DNA of 64,000 bases from Ctenosaura bakeri (GCA_948474755.1 CAOLHI010000484.1:832471-896470), one strand, 5' to 3'. Positions 1 to 12,256 are shown, counted from the first letter of the stretch. Notes: generated from the sequence alone by a model not told the origin. Translations and numbers: made by a program.

Positions 1-90
1 GGGAATACTTTGATGGGTGTTCCTGCATTGCAGGGGGCTAGACTCGATGGTCCCTGGGGTCTCTTCCAACTCTATGATTCTATGATTCTA
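1..90 (+). repeat. CR1 LINE 3' terminus
   Basis: The sequence has the usual CR1 3' end: a CTGCATTGCAGGGGGCTAGACT-like block, then TCTTCCAACTC and the terminal octamer repeat (ATTCTATG) to base 90. It matches the reverse complement of the large CR1 copy near 29.2 kb. The rest of this copy, if any, lies left of the window. Confidence 0.9.
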
Positions 91-860
91 GTACCATTAT
101 CATGAATCATCCTAATTCCACACTATCTATTCCTTATCTCCCTTATTATGATTTACCTGGTTTTTATTTGCAAAAGTACCTCTTACTCAATTCATATATA
201 CTTGTATCTCACATTACCATAGTTTTTACATTGCCTTACAATACATTACATTTTATGTTACCCTTTGCAAATAATTCATAAGCTGTTGCCATGTTCGAAG
301 AAATTTGTGACTGGGGTTATTATCTAGAAGGTAAGTGAGCTTGTCCGTTTCGGCCACTTCTGATAATTTCTCCAGCCATTCTCCTTTTGACAGAATTGAG
401 ACCTTTCACCAATGCCTTGCAAAAACAATCCTGGCAGTTGTAACCATATGCCATATTGACCTTACTTTAGTTTCTCCCCTTCTACCCAATTTGAATCCGA
501 TATACCTAGTAGAAACAGCTTAGGAACCAATTCAATCTTTTTCTTTATCACTTGTTGCATTACTGCTCATACCATAAACCAAAAATTTTACACTCTATTA
601 CATCCCCAGCATTGAGGAATAAAAGTGCCCCTTTCTTTTTGGCATTTCCTGCACGTATCTTTTGTATTTTTAAACATCTTGGCAATCCTTACTGGGGGAA
701 GGTACCATCTAAACATAACCTTTAGAGCATTTTCCTGTAAGCTATAAGATCTGGTAAATTCAGTAATTCTATTCCACGTTTTTTCCCATTCTTCTAAACT
801 GATATTGTGACCTAGATCTGACACCCATTTTATCATGTATTCTTGTAAGTCCCCTAACCC
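91..860 (-). mobile_element. Old L1 LINE, 3' fragment
   Basis: On the minus strand, 836 to 588 reads as the L1 ORF2 C-terminal region (MIKWVSDLGHNISLEEWEKT, then a CxxC pair). The reading continues, with stops and shifts, through a VIKKKIELVPKLFLLGISD-like stretch and a WLEKLSEVAETDKLTYLL-like stretch to a stop near 253. This is the same part of ORF2 as in the younger L1 to the right, but from another subfamily and more decayed. Bases 91-252 would be its 3' UTR; I see no clear poly(A) or target duplication, so both ends are approximate. Confidence 0.8.
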
Positions 861-894
861 ACCTAAAAACTATGTCCTGAGGATCCTAATTATT

Positions 895-1032
895 TTATAT
901 CAAACATAGTGAGCCATACAGATATACTGGATGGACACGTAGGCAGTGGCTATGGAGATTAAAAAAAAAGTAACCTGTTTTCTGTCACATCCTGGGTAAT
1001 CTTACAAATGGCTCAAAGGCCACTTGAATGGA
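895..1032 (+). mobile_element. ERV-like solo LTR copy A, 5' part of U3
   Basis: This is the beginning of a roughly 850-bp LTR, split by the L1 at 1033-8275. The start (TTATATCAAACATAGTGAGCC) aligns with the starts of the copies at 15667 and 17560 (TAATATCAAAC / TGATATCAATA). Adding this piece to 8276-9001 gives about 860 bp, matching the 835 and 859 bp of the two complete copies. No convincing target duplication of the LTR itself is visible. Confidence 0.65.
1020..1032. repeat. Target-site duplication of the 7.2 kb L1, left copy
   Basis: CCACTTGAATGGA is present here and again at 8276-8288. Up to two of the leading C bases on the right could belong to the GGGGG 5' end of the L1, so the duplication is 11-13 bp. 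Confidence 0.93.
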
Positions 1033-1247
1033 ATTTTTTTTTTTATTAATCAACTTTATGCATATTACATAACATATACACATATATTAAATAACGTACT
1101 GCATAAGAGTGTACATGTATTGGATAATAGTAATGAAAAACAAATAAACAGATAAACTAACACCCACACACTTACCCAAAGGAAAAAAAAACACAAAAGA
1201 CAAAACAGAAAACCTACAGCCAAACCTATGAGTCTTCGTAAGTCTTC

Positions 1248-4200
1248 TCAACCTATATAAACCCCTTTCCATTGCCTAAACCACATTTGTGTCACCATGG
1301 ACCATTCATTTTCAACTTTGTCCTTATCAATTGTAATATCCATCAGAGCAGTTAATATATCCATCTGATACATCTCATATAATTTCATTATCCACAGATC
1401 TAAAGACGGAATTTCTTGTCTCTTCCAATAGTGGGCATACACCATTCTCGCAGCCTCACCATATATAACAGAACTCTAATATAACATTTCTGATTATTTA
1501 TATTGCAATCGTCTAAGATATTCAAAAGATATAATTTTGGACTAAATCTAAAATCTACTTGTAATAAATCCTTAATCATGGAATGTATTTGATTCCAGTA
1601 CATTTTTGCCCAACGACATTCCCACCACATATGATATAATGTTCCTAATTCTTTCCCACATTTCCAACACCTATTAGAATAATTTTTATCTATTTTAGCA
1701 ATTTTTTGAGGAGTGATATACCAACGGTATAACATTTTATAATAATTTTCTTTCAAGTTAGCACTTCTAGTAAATTTTATATTGATATTCCACGCTTTCT
1801 TCCATTCATTCAAATCAATAGAGTGACCAATATCAGTTGCCCATTTAATCATGTGACCCTTGATTACTATCCGTTCAGTTTCCAATTTTAACAAAATTTG
1901 ATAAATTTTACCCACAATATGGCCCTGACCAATTAAATTTCCTATATCTAATTCCTTATCAGCCATACCCCTATCTTAATACCCACACCATCCCGGTCTT
2001 TCTTAAATATTTCGTACATAATTCTGTGATGAAACCAATTACCATTAAAACCCAAACCTTGCAACTCACCCAGTGACTTCAATTCATCTTTTCCTCGACA
2101 CCTAAATAATATATTTTCATATGTTAAGCAATCATCAGCATTATTAATAAGTGAATCCTTAAAAGAGCTTCTTGTAATGAAACCCATCTTGGCTTTTTTA
2201 AATAGAAGATTTTCTTATAATTGTTCCAAACCCTCAATAGACTTTGCCTAATTATATGTTTAGAAAAATTCTTATCTTCTGAGGCTTTCTGGTACCAAAG
2301 ATACCCGTGCCATCCAAATTTATTAGGGGCTCCCTCCAAAGTTAATAATCTCTTATTCTTCAGACTAATCCAATCTGTAACCCAATGGAGGGCACACGAT
2401 CTATAATAAAATTTAAAACTAGGTAAACCTAAACCACCTCTGTCTTTGGTATCAATCAAAATTAATTCTCTGATACGGGGCCTCTTCCCTTGCCATAAAA
2501 ATCTAATAATTTCCTTCCTCCAATCTTCAAGAATTTTTTCGTCTTTCAATATCGGTAAATTTTGGAATAAAAATAGAATTTTTGGAAGGACACTCTTTTT
2601 ATCGCGGCTATCCGCCCTAATAATGACAATTTTAATTTAGCCCATATATTCAATTTCTTTTCAATATGCTTCCAAGTTAGATTATAATTATTATTTACCA
2701 AATCTGCATTTTTATTAGTAAAATTTATACCCAAATACTTAATGCTCTGACCTATTTTAATATTAGAAACTAATTCCAGTTGTCTTTGTTCGTTCTTCTC
2801 CATGTTCTTAGTTAAAATCACAGACTTTTTCCTATTCACCTTGAATCCAGCTAATTTCCCAAATTCCTCCCAAATTTGAAACAATTTAATTATACTTTTG
2901 GTTGGCTCATTTAATATTATAAGCAAATCATCCGCGTAAGCTCTTACCTTATAAGTCTCCCTTGAATTTGGCATCCCTTGACCTCCAAAGTTTCTCTAAT
3001 CTTTCTAAGTAATATCTCCAATGTTAAGATAAATAAAAGTGGGGATAATGGACAACCCTGTCTAGTACCTTTTTCCACTGCAATTTTTCCTGATTTTACC
3101 CCATTAATTACAATGAATGCGCTTTGAGAGATATAAATAGTATTTACCCAATTATTAAATTTTTCACCCATACACAATTTATTCATAGTTTCTTTCATAA
3201 AATTCCAATTGAGATTATCAAATGCCTTTCCGCATCTACGAAAGAAGTGCCAATTCTCGTGGAACATGTTCATAATATTCAATTATATTCATCAACAACC
3301 TTATATTATCTTTTAATTGTCTTTTAGGTAAAAAGCCGGACTGGTCAGAATGTATCCAGTCACTTAATATTTTTTTCAACCTGTTTGCTAGAATCATAGT
3401 AAAAATCTTATAGTCTGTATTTAACAAAGAAATGGGTCTATAATTATTCATATCCAATTTATCTTTTCCCTCTTTCGGAATTAAAACTATATTTGCTTCC
3501 TTCCATGAAGGAGGAATATCCATATTATCCTGATTAACAAGTTCCAAAAAGGGGCCCGCCAATTCTTCTTCAAAAGTTTTATAGAATATTGCCGTATATC
3601 CATCCGTCCCTGGGGTTTTCCCTAATTTTAAATTTTTAATTACCATCTTCATCTCTTGCAATGAGATTTTCTGATTTAACTCAATCCTCATTTCTTCTGA
3701 TATCCGAGGTATTTTTTCCTTATCTAGATAATTTTTTATATTTTCAAATTCCATAGAGTCAGAGCTGTCTTTAGAGTATAAATTCGAAAAGAATTTTTCA
3801 AAGCTTGAGACTATTTGATCTTGTTCAGTAATCAATCGATCTTCCTTTTTAATCTGAGTTATATAATTATGCTCTTTTCTCTTACGTAATTTATATGCCA
3901 ACCACTTGGAGGTTTTATTCCCAAATTCAAATTCTTTTTGTTTGAGATACTTAGATTTGGCTTCTAACTCTTGTAAGTTTAAGGTGGAAATTTGAGCACG
4001 GATTATTTGAATTTCTCTTTGAACTTTCCTATTAGCCGGATTTACCTTCAAATCTTTCTCTTTTTCTTTCATAAGCTGTTGAAGTTTATCCTCTTTAGCT
4101 TTCCTTTGTTTTCTCAATACAAATTCTTTTTTCATCAAAATTCCCCTAATGTAAGCCTTTCATAGTATCCCAAACTATATCTATTTTAGTTCCTTTATTT

Positions 4201-5024
4201 AAATTATCTTTAAAGAAATTTTTAATTTCTTGCTTAAGCTCTTCTATTAATTTACCATCTCTTAGCAAAGCTTCATTGAACCTCCAATTATAGCTTCGCG
4301 GGGTACGGATAAATTTCAACACTATTGGAGAATGGTCAGAAATTAATCTAGGTAAAATCTGAATGTCATCAACTATACTTGCTAAACTTTTAGTTGTCCA
4401 AATCATATCAATGCGAGACCAACTTTGATGGTATGCCGAATAAAATGTAAAGTCTCGTTGAGTTCCATGTTTTAACCTCCACACATCTACTAAATTTAAG
4501 GACTGAAAACCTTCTTTAACATCTTTAGGCAAGTTTCCATGTTTCAAACCGCTTTTTTGAACAGATTGCTTTCTATCTAATTTAGCATCTACAACCCCAT
4601 TCCAGTCCCCCATACAAATTATTTTTTGATAATCCGATTGTAGTATAAAATTTAAAATCTTGTCATAGAATTTCTGTTTATTTACTAAGGGAGCATATAT
4701 ACCAATTATTAATATTTTATCATTTTTCCAATCTATCTCAACAGCAATAAACTGCCCCTTACTATCTTTATGAATTAACTTTGATTGAATCCTAGACTTT
4801 ACATATATTACCACACCGTTCTTCTTCTGGTTTTGGTCACTAGCTGCATAACACACTCCTAATTTATTGTTCTGTAAATAATTGTCTTTCCCTTCCAATA
4901 TATGGGTTTCTTGTAAACATACTATTTCCACATTCAATTTTCCAAGAAAATTAAATACTCTTTTCCTTTTGACCGGGCCGTTCATACCATTAACATTCCA
5001 AGAACATAAAGACAAATCCCTCAT
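1248..5024 (-). pseudogene. L1 ORF2 (endonuclease and reverse transcriptase), frameshifted
   Basis: Frames in order on the minus strand: 5024-4146, 4138-3236, 3282-2944, 2974-2546, 2549-2124, 2187-1948, 1966-1400 and 1445-1248. Together they span about 1,259 codons, close to the usual L1 ORF2 length. The apurinic-type endonuclease comes first: LCSWNVNGMN, CLQETHI, GDWNGVVDAK, SWSRIDMIW and ISDHSPIVL carry the expected Asn, Glu, Asp, Arg and His residues. Reverse transcriptase follows: NNYRPISLLN, motif A (AFDNLNW), GTRQGCPLSPLLF and the catalytic YADD. The C-terminal part has a CWKCG...H...C zinc-knuckle-like pattern. One frameshift falls just before motif A and another just before YADD. L1 ORF2p nicks target DNA and reverse-transcribes L1 RNA; this copy cannot make it intact. 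Confidence 0.93.
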
Positions 5025-6235
5025 ACTGTACTAACTACGCAACACAGCCAAAAACATAACAAAAACAAAATCAAGAGCAAAACAAAACAAAACAGCAAAA
5101 AAAGAAGAAAAAAAGAAGAGAGTATACAATAAGAGGATACACTTATTTCTACTTCAGTGTCGTCACGATCTGTTGGAGAGCTTTCAGCCCACGTTCCGCT
5201 TCTCCATGAAGATGTGCAATTTCTTTCGGGGGTATAAACTGGTTCCCCCCCTATATTAATCAGATCTGTTTCATCTTGCTCATTATGGAAACTCAGTTGA
5301 AAATGGTTTTTGGTTTTTTCTTGAGGTCCTGATGATTCTTTCAAGTATTTCCTCTCATAAGAAGTATCCTGGTCATCCTCTTGATCTAATTTCTCCAAAA
5401 ATTCATCAGCTTTTTCCGGGGTGTCTATAATATATCTTCTAAATTTATAGGAAAAAATTATTCCATCCTCTCTTGCCCATTTATACCTAATTTGCTCTCT
5501 CGCAAAACTTGCGTCAAGTCCTTGATTTTTTTCTTTTAAGCAGCACCTCATACGGAAAGTCCTTTAAGATAGTAATTTCTGACCCTTCAACTGAGATCCG
5601 ATTTCTGTAACTCTGTTGAATCACAAGATCTCTGACCCTCTCTCTTATAAAGTGTATAGCAATGTCTCTCGGTAAGTGTTGTCTCGTTGCCACCTTTTGA
5701 ATTCACCCGGTAAATTTTGTCCACCTCCAAGTCCAGCTGAGCAACTTCCCAGCCTATAAATTCCGCCAGTATCGGAATAACTGTTTCAGCTAGGTTCTCG
5801 CGAGGACGTTCTCTAATTCCACGAATCTTCAAACACTTGGAACGTGTTCGTGTATCTATATCCACTTTTAGTTTGGAGATCTCTTTATCCACCTTCTCCT
5901 CTGTTACCTCTAGCCGTTGCTCCACCAGATTAACTTTGATTTGAAGAGATTTGGTACTATTACCTATTTGTGTAATTTCCTTTGTAATATCTGAGATCTT
6001 ATCTTTCATATCTTTCAGTTCTTCTGTTACTTTTAATTTCAATTCTCCAAGTTCCTTTGAATATCTTGATTTATCTCTTCTTTCAATTCTCTCATATAAG
6101 TCTTTATCTCTGATCTAAACTCATTCCCAAATTTCCGAAATTCTTCTAGTACTTCCTTATTAGTGGTAGGGCTTTCTTAATATCTTCTAATGAGGTGCTT
6201 CTTTGTCTGGTTGACCTTTTCACTTTTGTCGCCAT
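5021..6235 (-). pseudogene. L1 ORF1 (RNA-binding protein), frameshifted
   Basis: The start is placed at the ATG at 6235 (MATKVKRSTRQRSTSLEDIKK), which soon hits a stop. The frame is regained at 6042-5587: a heptad-rich coiled coil (EELKDMKDKISDITKEI to EEKVDKEISKLKVDID), then an RRM opening (CLKIRGIRERPRENL). A one-base shift near 5670 and another near 5560 break the RRM. The C-terminal domain is at 5551-5400 (REQIRYKWAREDGIIFSY, then a PEKADEFLEKL helix). This is the standard ORF1p layout: trimer coiled coil, RRM, CTD. The last 40 or so codons are a hydrophobic read-through of a T-rich spacer; the true end may lie near 5150. Confidence 0.85.
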
Positions 6236-8275
6236 TGCTCTCCTCTAATCTCTATCTTGATGACTAACCACTTGACAAATTATATAAAATTAATAAATAA
6301 AATTAATTAAATAAATCTATTATTGTTCCTAATCAAAAAGACAATAAAAACCACCAGACAAGCAAAACAAAACAAGTCAAAGAAAGGGGAAAAACAAAAC
6401 AAAACAAAACAAAAAAACACCAATTTCTCCTTTTGCACCTTACCTCTTATTTTCCTTCTTATCCTAATTATGCAATTATATAGCAATTTTTTTTTCTTAC
6501 TATTTATATACCAAAATATTAATAAACACTAATGAATTCTAAAGTCTAAGAGGAAAATCTTAAATCTATATTTAGTATATTAAGATTATGTATTTATATT
6601 AACTATATAATAATCACTCTATCTATAAACTAAAGGCTATCTATATGTATGAAAATAAAATAAAATGCTTGATGACTGACTGTCTTGCTATTATATATGC
6701 CAGTATATCATATACCAAGCCACAAAAACAAAAAAAAAAAAAGAAAACAGAACAGCACTTAGTGGGTTAATCGAACCAAACCAAAACACATTTGTACTTG
6801 GAATGGCTTTCTCCTTATCTTTGTCCTTGACAACTCTTCCCACCTCCACCACCAAGCAGCTGAAACTAAGTATCTTCAGCAATCAGATTTGTTACAGTTA
6901 CTGTTACAAGTTACCATTCACACTGGGAAGAGTACAAATAAAAATTGCGAATGCTCTTATATTATCCCCCACCCTCTTATAACTTAGATCAGAACGTCTT
7001 AACCATTTTATAACATTTTTGTAAACAAAACCCCGGGGGAAAAACAAAAAAAACAAAGCAGAACAAAGAAATGCAAATGATGAGGAAAGCAAGAACTCCC
7101 GGATCGTACTCTAAATCCAAACCTCGAGCTCCCAACATAGATTCTTGTAGATACACGTCTGAAAAAAAATCAAAAGCTCGGGTTATAGTTCTTTTGTCAG
7201 ACTGATAAGAAGGCAGTAATACAAAATCGCAAGTCGTCTGTCTATCTGTCTGTGCAAAATGAGTTCGCAACTCCCGTCCAGACGAGCAGTTTTCTTCCCT
7301 TTCAGCTTCCTTCTGTCATCTTGTTTCCCCCACGTCAACTTTCTCTCCCTTTTTATCTTTTATTTTTCCTTCTCACTTGCAGAGTTTAAAATGAAGTCAA
7401 TAAAGACAGTCAGTCTTGAGAAAAAAGCTGATAACAAAGCCAAATATTAAACCAACATCAAATTGTCATCAGCTAATCAGCTCAAAAGAGTTCCACAGGA
7501 AAAAAAAAAAAGGGAAGAAAAAGAAAAAGAAAAAACATTAACTAATGTAGTCACTGTTAAATCCCAGTTTGTTAGCGTTCCACTTCGAGCCTCAAATCCC
7601 GAATGTCGCTTTATCCCTTTGAGGCTCTCAACCGCTATGGCGCCAGTCAGGTCTCCACACAGATCACTCCGACCAAACTTGTATAATCCCAAACCGACAG
7701 TCCAGCAAACTCATATCTCTCATATCTCCGCCATCAAAACTTTTTTTTTTAATTAAATTATGTTATAGATTGTAATACACGGGTCTTGAATACAGAAAAA
7801 ACCAAAATATCCTATGAGAAGTCCATGAAACTCCCCAAACTCTGATGGGGGTTAAACAGAAAAATAAAAATATATCAAAAGTAAAATAAAAAAAAGAACA
7901 AAACACAAAAAAGAAAAAAGGAAGGAGTCACTACTTTTAAGGCAAGATCTGCGACGTAAAAGCCTTCTAAAGCAACCACAGCAGGACTTGGTTCTTCGCG
8001 AAGTGTGTTCTTTTCTCCGGAGTCTGTCAGCAAACCTCGCCGGTTCTTCCTCCTCTCCCTTATTTTCCAACGCCGGCGTCTGTTCGTCTTCCTTCAAACT
8101 TAGAGATCTTTCAAATTCTACGGCTCCGGAACACCAAAATCGCAACCCTCTCGTTCACCTCTCATATAGGCGAACTCAGGCAGCTTGTTTTCTCGCCATT
8201 ACACCCGCTGGGCAGATCGCTCCGAGAGACTTTCACGGGGCGACCATACACGTTTGCCATCTTCTTCCAAAACCC
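6236..8275 (-). other. L1 5' untranslated region
   Basis: About 2.0 kb between the element's 5' end and the ORF1 ATG. It is AT-rich near ORF1 and richer in CpG toward 7600-8275, as expected of an internal L1 promoter. The short reading frames on either strand show no family resemblance, and one at 7988-8386 crosses the insertion boundary, so I call none of them genes. Confidence 0.8.
8256..8263 (-). promoter_or_regulatory. YY1-like site at L1 position about +13
   Basis: On the minus strand the motif AAGATGGC lies 12 bases inside the 5' end. In human L1 a YY1 site with the same core sits at about +13 to +21 and helps set the transcription start. Core and position agree here; binding is inference. 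Confidence 0.55.
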
Positions 8276-9001
8276 CCACTTGAATGGATTTTCAGCAGTG
8301 ATCAGGAGAAAATAACTCTCTGGGAACAAATAAACAATGCAAATAGCCTGGAATGTGACACCTTGGAGGTATGCATCCCCGGATGAAATACTCATCTTGC
8401 AGGAAACTACAAGGACGCTTGGCTGTATTTTCTTTGAACGACAAAGCTGAAATCCATCTTCATAAAACTGCAGCCATTTGTTTCCTGGGACATGGCTCAG
8501 CTCTATAACTAGGCCCATTTTCTCATTCTTTTTTGGAGTTTTTGGAGTTTTTGGAGTTCAGTGTTTGGAGTTCTTTTTAGATCCGCAAAACATGAAGCTG
8601 GTAAACTTCCCCTCAGCCTCAAAAGGCATGGCTGAGATCGTTTTCTCCCACCTGAAGACTTCTGGATTGGTACAGTATTAACTAAACCCTTTCTCTCTCT
8701 CTCTCTCTCTCTTAATTTTCACCTCTTTCTAAATTTCTATAGTCTTGTATGCTTGTTGGAGTGAGTGCAGCTGAGTGATTGTATGGATTTTTAACATCTC
8801 TGTCAATAAAATACTTAAATTTGAACAGTTTGTGTGATTTCTAACTGGGTCTAACCCCGTAAACATTGAGTTCAAGATCCTTAATTACCCTGCCCTCTTT
8901 GCATCCCTAAAGCAGTGAGAGCTAATTTTCCCCACAAGAGACAATTTTGACAGCCTTTTGGAATCCCCCTCATAAGGGAGTCTCAAGCAAGCAGGGTAAC
9001 A
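8276..9001 (+). mobile_element. ERV-like solo LTR copy A, remainder (U3-R-U5)
   Basis: This continues the LTR interrupted by the L1. It has a CTATAA box near 8501, three or four copies of a GTTTTTGGA unit at 8528-8556, a (CT)n run, a polyadenylation signal AATAAA near 8807, and the family block TCTAACCCCGTAAACATTGAGTTCAAGATCC. The end, CAGGGTAACA at 9001, matches the ends of copies B and C. No internal retroviral sequence follows, so it is a solo LTR. ERV origin is inferred from structure; no gag, pol or env is present. Confidence 0.75.
8692..8712. repeat. (CT)n microsatellite
   Basis: Simple CT repeat of about 21 bases within LTR copy A. Confidence 0.95.
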
Positions 9002-10265
9002 TTCTTTAATTACTTTCTCCTCTAAGTCCAGCTGTAAGTAAGTTGTAATTGATGGCTAGCGATATACCATGGGGTCAGGGATGTTGGCACGCTTTGTGAA
9101 AAAGCACACCTGATTACAGTTTCCCTTTTGTACATTGACAAAACCTTGGTCTGCCATTGGAGAGAGTGAGGTGCCTAGGACTTGTCTTGTCCAGGTTTTC
9201 TATCCCTTGTGAAGGACCTGGGTCTTCCTGTGTTGCTAGAACAATCTTCCTGTTAGTTGACCTATGTCTGTTTGTGGCTTTACATATTATCAGTTGAAAA
9301 GATCAGTTCAGAACTGAGGTGGTGCTCTTTCAAGTCTCTTCACCATCTTTATGTTGGTTTTTGTTGATGCTACATTAAGCCTGAATGCCAGGATAGCTGA
9401 CTTTGTTATTCTGAGTTTGGGATTGCAGCATGATAAATAAGGACACAGAGACATTCACCATCATGCTGAGATTTCTACCTACAGGCCTGCTGTAAGATAT
9501 TTGCAATTGCTTTACAAACTGAGATGCTTAATGTGGATAAAATGGATTTGGCCCTGTGGTGTTATAAATGAAAAGAAGTGATAAATGGAAGGAGGTAGAA
9601 GAATGACACACCTTTTTTATGTGCATACTCTCAACATCACTTTGCAACAGAAAAGATGTGTGGGCTAAGGTTCATAAGCTACATTTTCTAACATGCTATT
9701 ATGTGTATGTCTCTGCCAATACATTTTAATGAGCAATGAGCCCTGACATACAAATACACTGTAATATAAATAATTAACCAACCTATTACTGCATAAAATC
9801 AGAATGTTTCCCGCTCCCACACTGTCAAGATGCATCTTTTCTTGATGTTCTTTAAATATCTATGAAATCAGTGCACTGTTTCTAAAACTTGTTTTAACAC
9901 ATCCAGTTATTGGAATCATTAGCAATCACAGTAGTGTCAAGAGATATGGCTACTATTACCACAAGCACATCATTCCCAGCAGTATCACTGCAGTGTTACT
10001 TTTTTGACCTTGCCATGGTGATTCTGTACCATGTTGTGCTGACGGCATCAGAAGAGATCACCATCTCCCATTGCCAGTTAATGGTACAGTTGAAAGGTCA
10101 GGAACCAATATAGAGTCACTGAGGAACAAGGAGGAAGTATCAGCCTGGTCTGAGAAATCCTGAGTTAAGCAGAAGTATCCTCACCACACTCATCCATGTA
10201 AGAGTAACCGAGTAGCTAAGCAGCTATGGAATGTTTAGTATCACTTGGAAAAGAACCAACTTTCC
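9002..10265. other. No recognised feature
   Basis: AT-rich sequence. I see no gene, splice-bounded exon or repeat family that I recognise. A 67-codon frame at 9910-10113 shows no domain. Confidence 0.6.
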
Positions 10266-10440
10266 TTTCCAGAAACTGAGGGAGTTTTCAAAGAGATAGC
10301 CATGTTAGTCAGTTTCAACATAAAAATGAAAGAAGGAGGAATCTAGCAACAATTTTAAGACTAACTGATTTATTTTAGCTTTGATTGATGTCAATTTCCT
10401 TCCATAGATGTACTGACGGAGTACAGTATTAGAGGCAAGA
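10266..10440 (+). repeat. Interspersed repeat fragment, class not assigned
   Basis: The blocks GCCATGTTAGTCAGTTTCAAC and TTTTAAGACTAACTGATTTA are recalled as part of a repeat common in reptile genomes (GTTAGTCTGTATCAGC...AAGACTAACTGATTTATT). The copy is diverged. I do not assign a superfamily. Confidence 0.45.
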
Positions 10441-10941
10441 CTACATAGCACTACATACATTACAGTCACGGGTTATGTAGCAGTTCCCTAATTCTGGGGG
10501 TGGGATCTGAGTGTAATGGAACACAGAAAGGTACAATTTGTAACACTGGCCATAAACCTTCAAAGAATTGCATTAGATACAGGGCTGTCAAGCAGGTGGC
10601 CTGGTATCAAAGCAATACTTTCTGCTTACCTGATATTCTGTACAGAATTCTTTTTTTATATGTGCAGCTGTGATGAAGTCCCATTTTTTAATATGTGTAG
10701 AGTGCCAAGAAACTATTATCTCTGTTCATATCTCAGAACAGCTGCTCTGAATGTGTGTTGGGGGTGGGGTTGTTCTAAGGCATAAAATGAAGTGAGCAGT
10801 ACAGCCTGGATGAGGACATGATTAAGGTGTAAACATGGTAATTCCTCTTAGGAGATAACTATACCAGAGATTGGTTAGAACTTCACTGTAGTTCGGTTTT
10901 TGTTTACTGAGATGTTGATGTTGTTGTACCTACGACTACTA

Positions 10942-11441
10942 CAGGTTGAGCTTCCCTTATACAAAATGTTTGGGATTGCAAATATTTTGTCTTTTGGGTT
11001 TTTTTTTTTAGATTTTGGAACACAGTACCTCTTTGGAATAGCCTCATGTCTAATTTGTTTGCTATTTGTGCTGTATATGATGTGTATGAGACACAAGGCT
11101 GGAGAGAGATTGAGGATCTGTTAGATGTCAGGAAACCCATCATAGTGCTCGATGAGAATCCCTACCTCCTGCCATCCTTAGTTTTTCTCATTTTGCTGTC
11201 AGTCACCCTCTTCCACCTTCAAGGCAGAGGTGCTTCTCAGATCTTACAGATGAATAAGCTGATGCCTCAAAGGCAGAAACCAGACTGGTAGCAAAAAGAG
11301 AGAGACTGAGGATATGATAGGCAAATGAGCAGAAGTAATGCAGCTGCCAACTCAAATGTAGAAGTGGGTGGCTGGTGGGAAAAGTTTTGGTTTTTGGAAG
11401 TTTTTGGATTTTGGATTTTTTGATAAGAGAGGCTCCACCTG
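10942..11441. mobile_element. Tigger/pogo-like DNA transposon remnant
   Basis: The left end CAGGTTGAGCTTCCCTTAT and the right end (reverse complement CAGGTGGAGCCTCTCTTAT) form terminal inverted repeats about 500 bp apart. The left flank is TA; the right flank is CA, a likely decayed TA duplication. The inner AAAATGTTTGGGATTG and GATTTTGGA blocks resemble a family of mammalian Tigger-type ends. No transposase frame is present. Confidence 0.7.
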
Positions 11442-11463
11442 CATTGGTTCAAAGAGATAATAA

Positions 11464-11464
<1 letters not shown>

Positions 11465-11502
<38 letters not shown>

Positions 11503-11503
11503 T
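11465..11503. repeat. (ATC)n microsatellite
   Basis: About 12 uninterrupted CAT/ATC units just outside the Tigger-like element. Confidence 0.97.
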
Positions 11504-12256
11504 CTATTACTATTACTACTGATAATAATAGGAGGAAGAATTTAAGAAGGAGGAAGGAAAAAGGAAATCTGTGATCATCACATCTGTGTAGAAGGCGTCT
11601 GCTACGGAAGCTCAGAGAAGATAAAAAAATGATTTAGCAAGCATTAACTAATTAGGTAGCAGGACAGCTGGCATAAAGCAGTGAGAAGGGCAATGATTTA
11701 GATATGGGCTTATATTAAACACAGTTACAATCTGCATGAATAGCACTCAAATAAAGAAGGATGAAGCCATCAGCAGTTTTCTAGTCTAAAGAGGAGAACA
11801 TCTGTATCTCCCACATGTTTCTTCATTGTGGGGTCAAGTAGTTATTTATATGGCCCCAGATGGGTCATTAAAGTGATTGCAATTGAGCTGTATTCTTGAA
11901 ACATCAGCATAGAAGTAATTTTAGCTATTAGGCTTATTAGCAAAGGAATCCATTTGACATGTATAATCACTTCAGTGCAGCAGTAATGAAAAGGGGGTGT
12001 ATTCTGGCTCATTTTTGTTCTAAAGAAATTCATCCACTAGCAACAATAATGTCATACACATGTATAATCCCACAAACCCTTGCTATACAGTGTGGGGCAG
12101 ATAGGACAGGTCAGCCAAAACATCTAGAGGGCCAGGTCTCTTCAAATGTGCTATGTAGAACCTCTTGAATATTTCCACCTTTCCTCCCTGCATGGCTATC
12201 TTTCCAAGTTATTGATTCCAAATATAAATTTAATAATTGGCAAAAGCATGTCATCT
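11504..12256. other. No recognised feature
   Basis: AT-rich sequence without a supported gene or repeat. Confidence 0.6.

Larger units (their letters stand above)
1033..8275 (-). mobile_element. Near full-length L1 LINE inserted in an LTR
   Basis: On the minus strand this reads: 5' UTR of about 2.0 kb (8275-6236), ORF1 (from 6235), ORF2 (5024-1248), a 3' UTR of about 215 bp and an A-rich tail (T-rich on plus, from 1033). It is bounded by an 11-13 bp target duplication at 1020-1032 and 8276-8288. The 5' end begins GGGGG followed by TTTTGGAAGAAGATGGC, like the start of mammalian L1. Size and order fit a complete vertebrate L1, but both ORFs carry several frameshifts, so it is not coding-competent. 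Confidence 0.95.

Noticed and set aside
7988..8386. 132-codon frame on the plus strand
   Set aside because: It crosses the L1 5' boundary and target duplication, so it did not exist before the insertion. It is antisense to the L1 5' UTR and has no recognisable domain.
11465..11503. Possible repeat array of CRISPR type
   Set aside because: It is a pure ATC microsatellite without spacers in a vertebrate genome.
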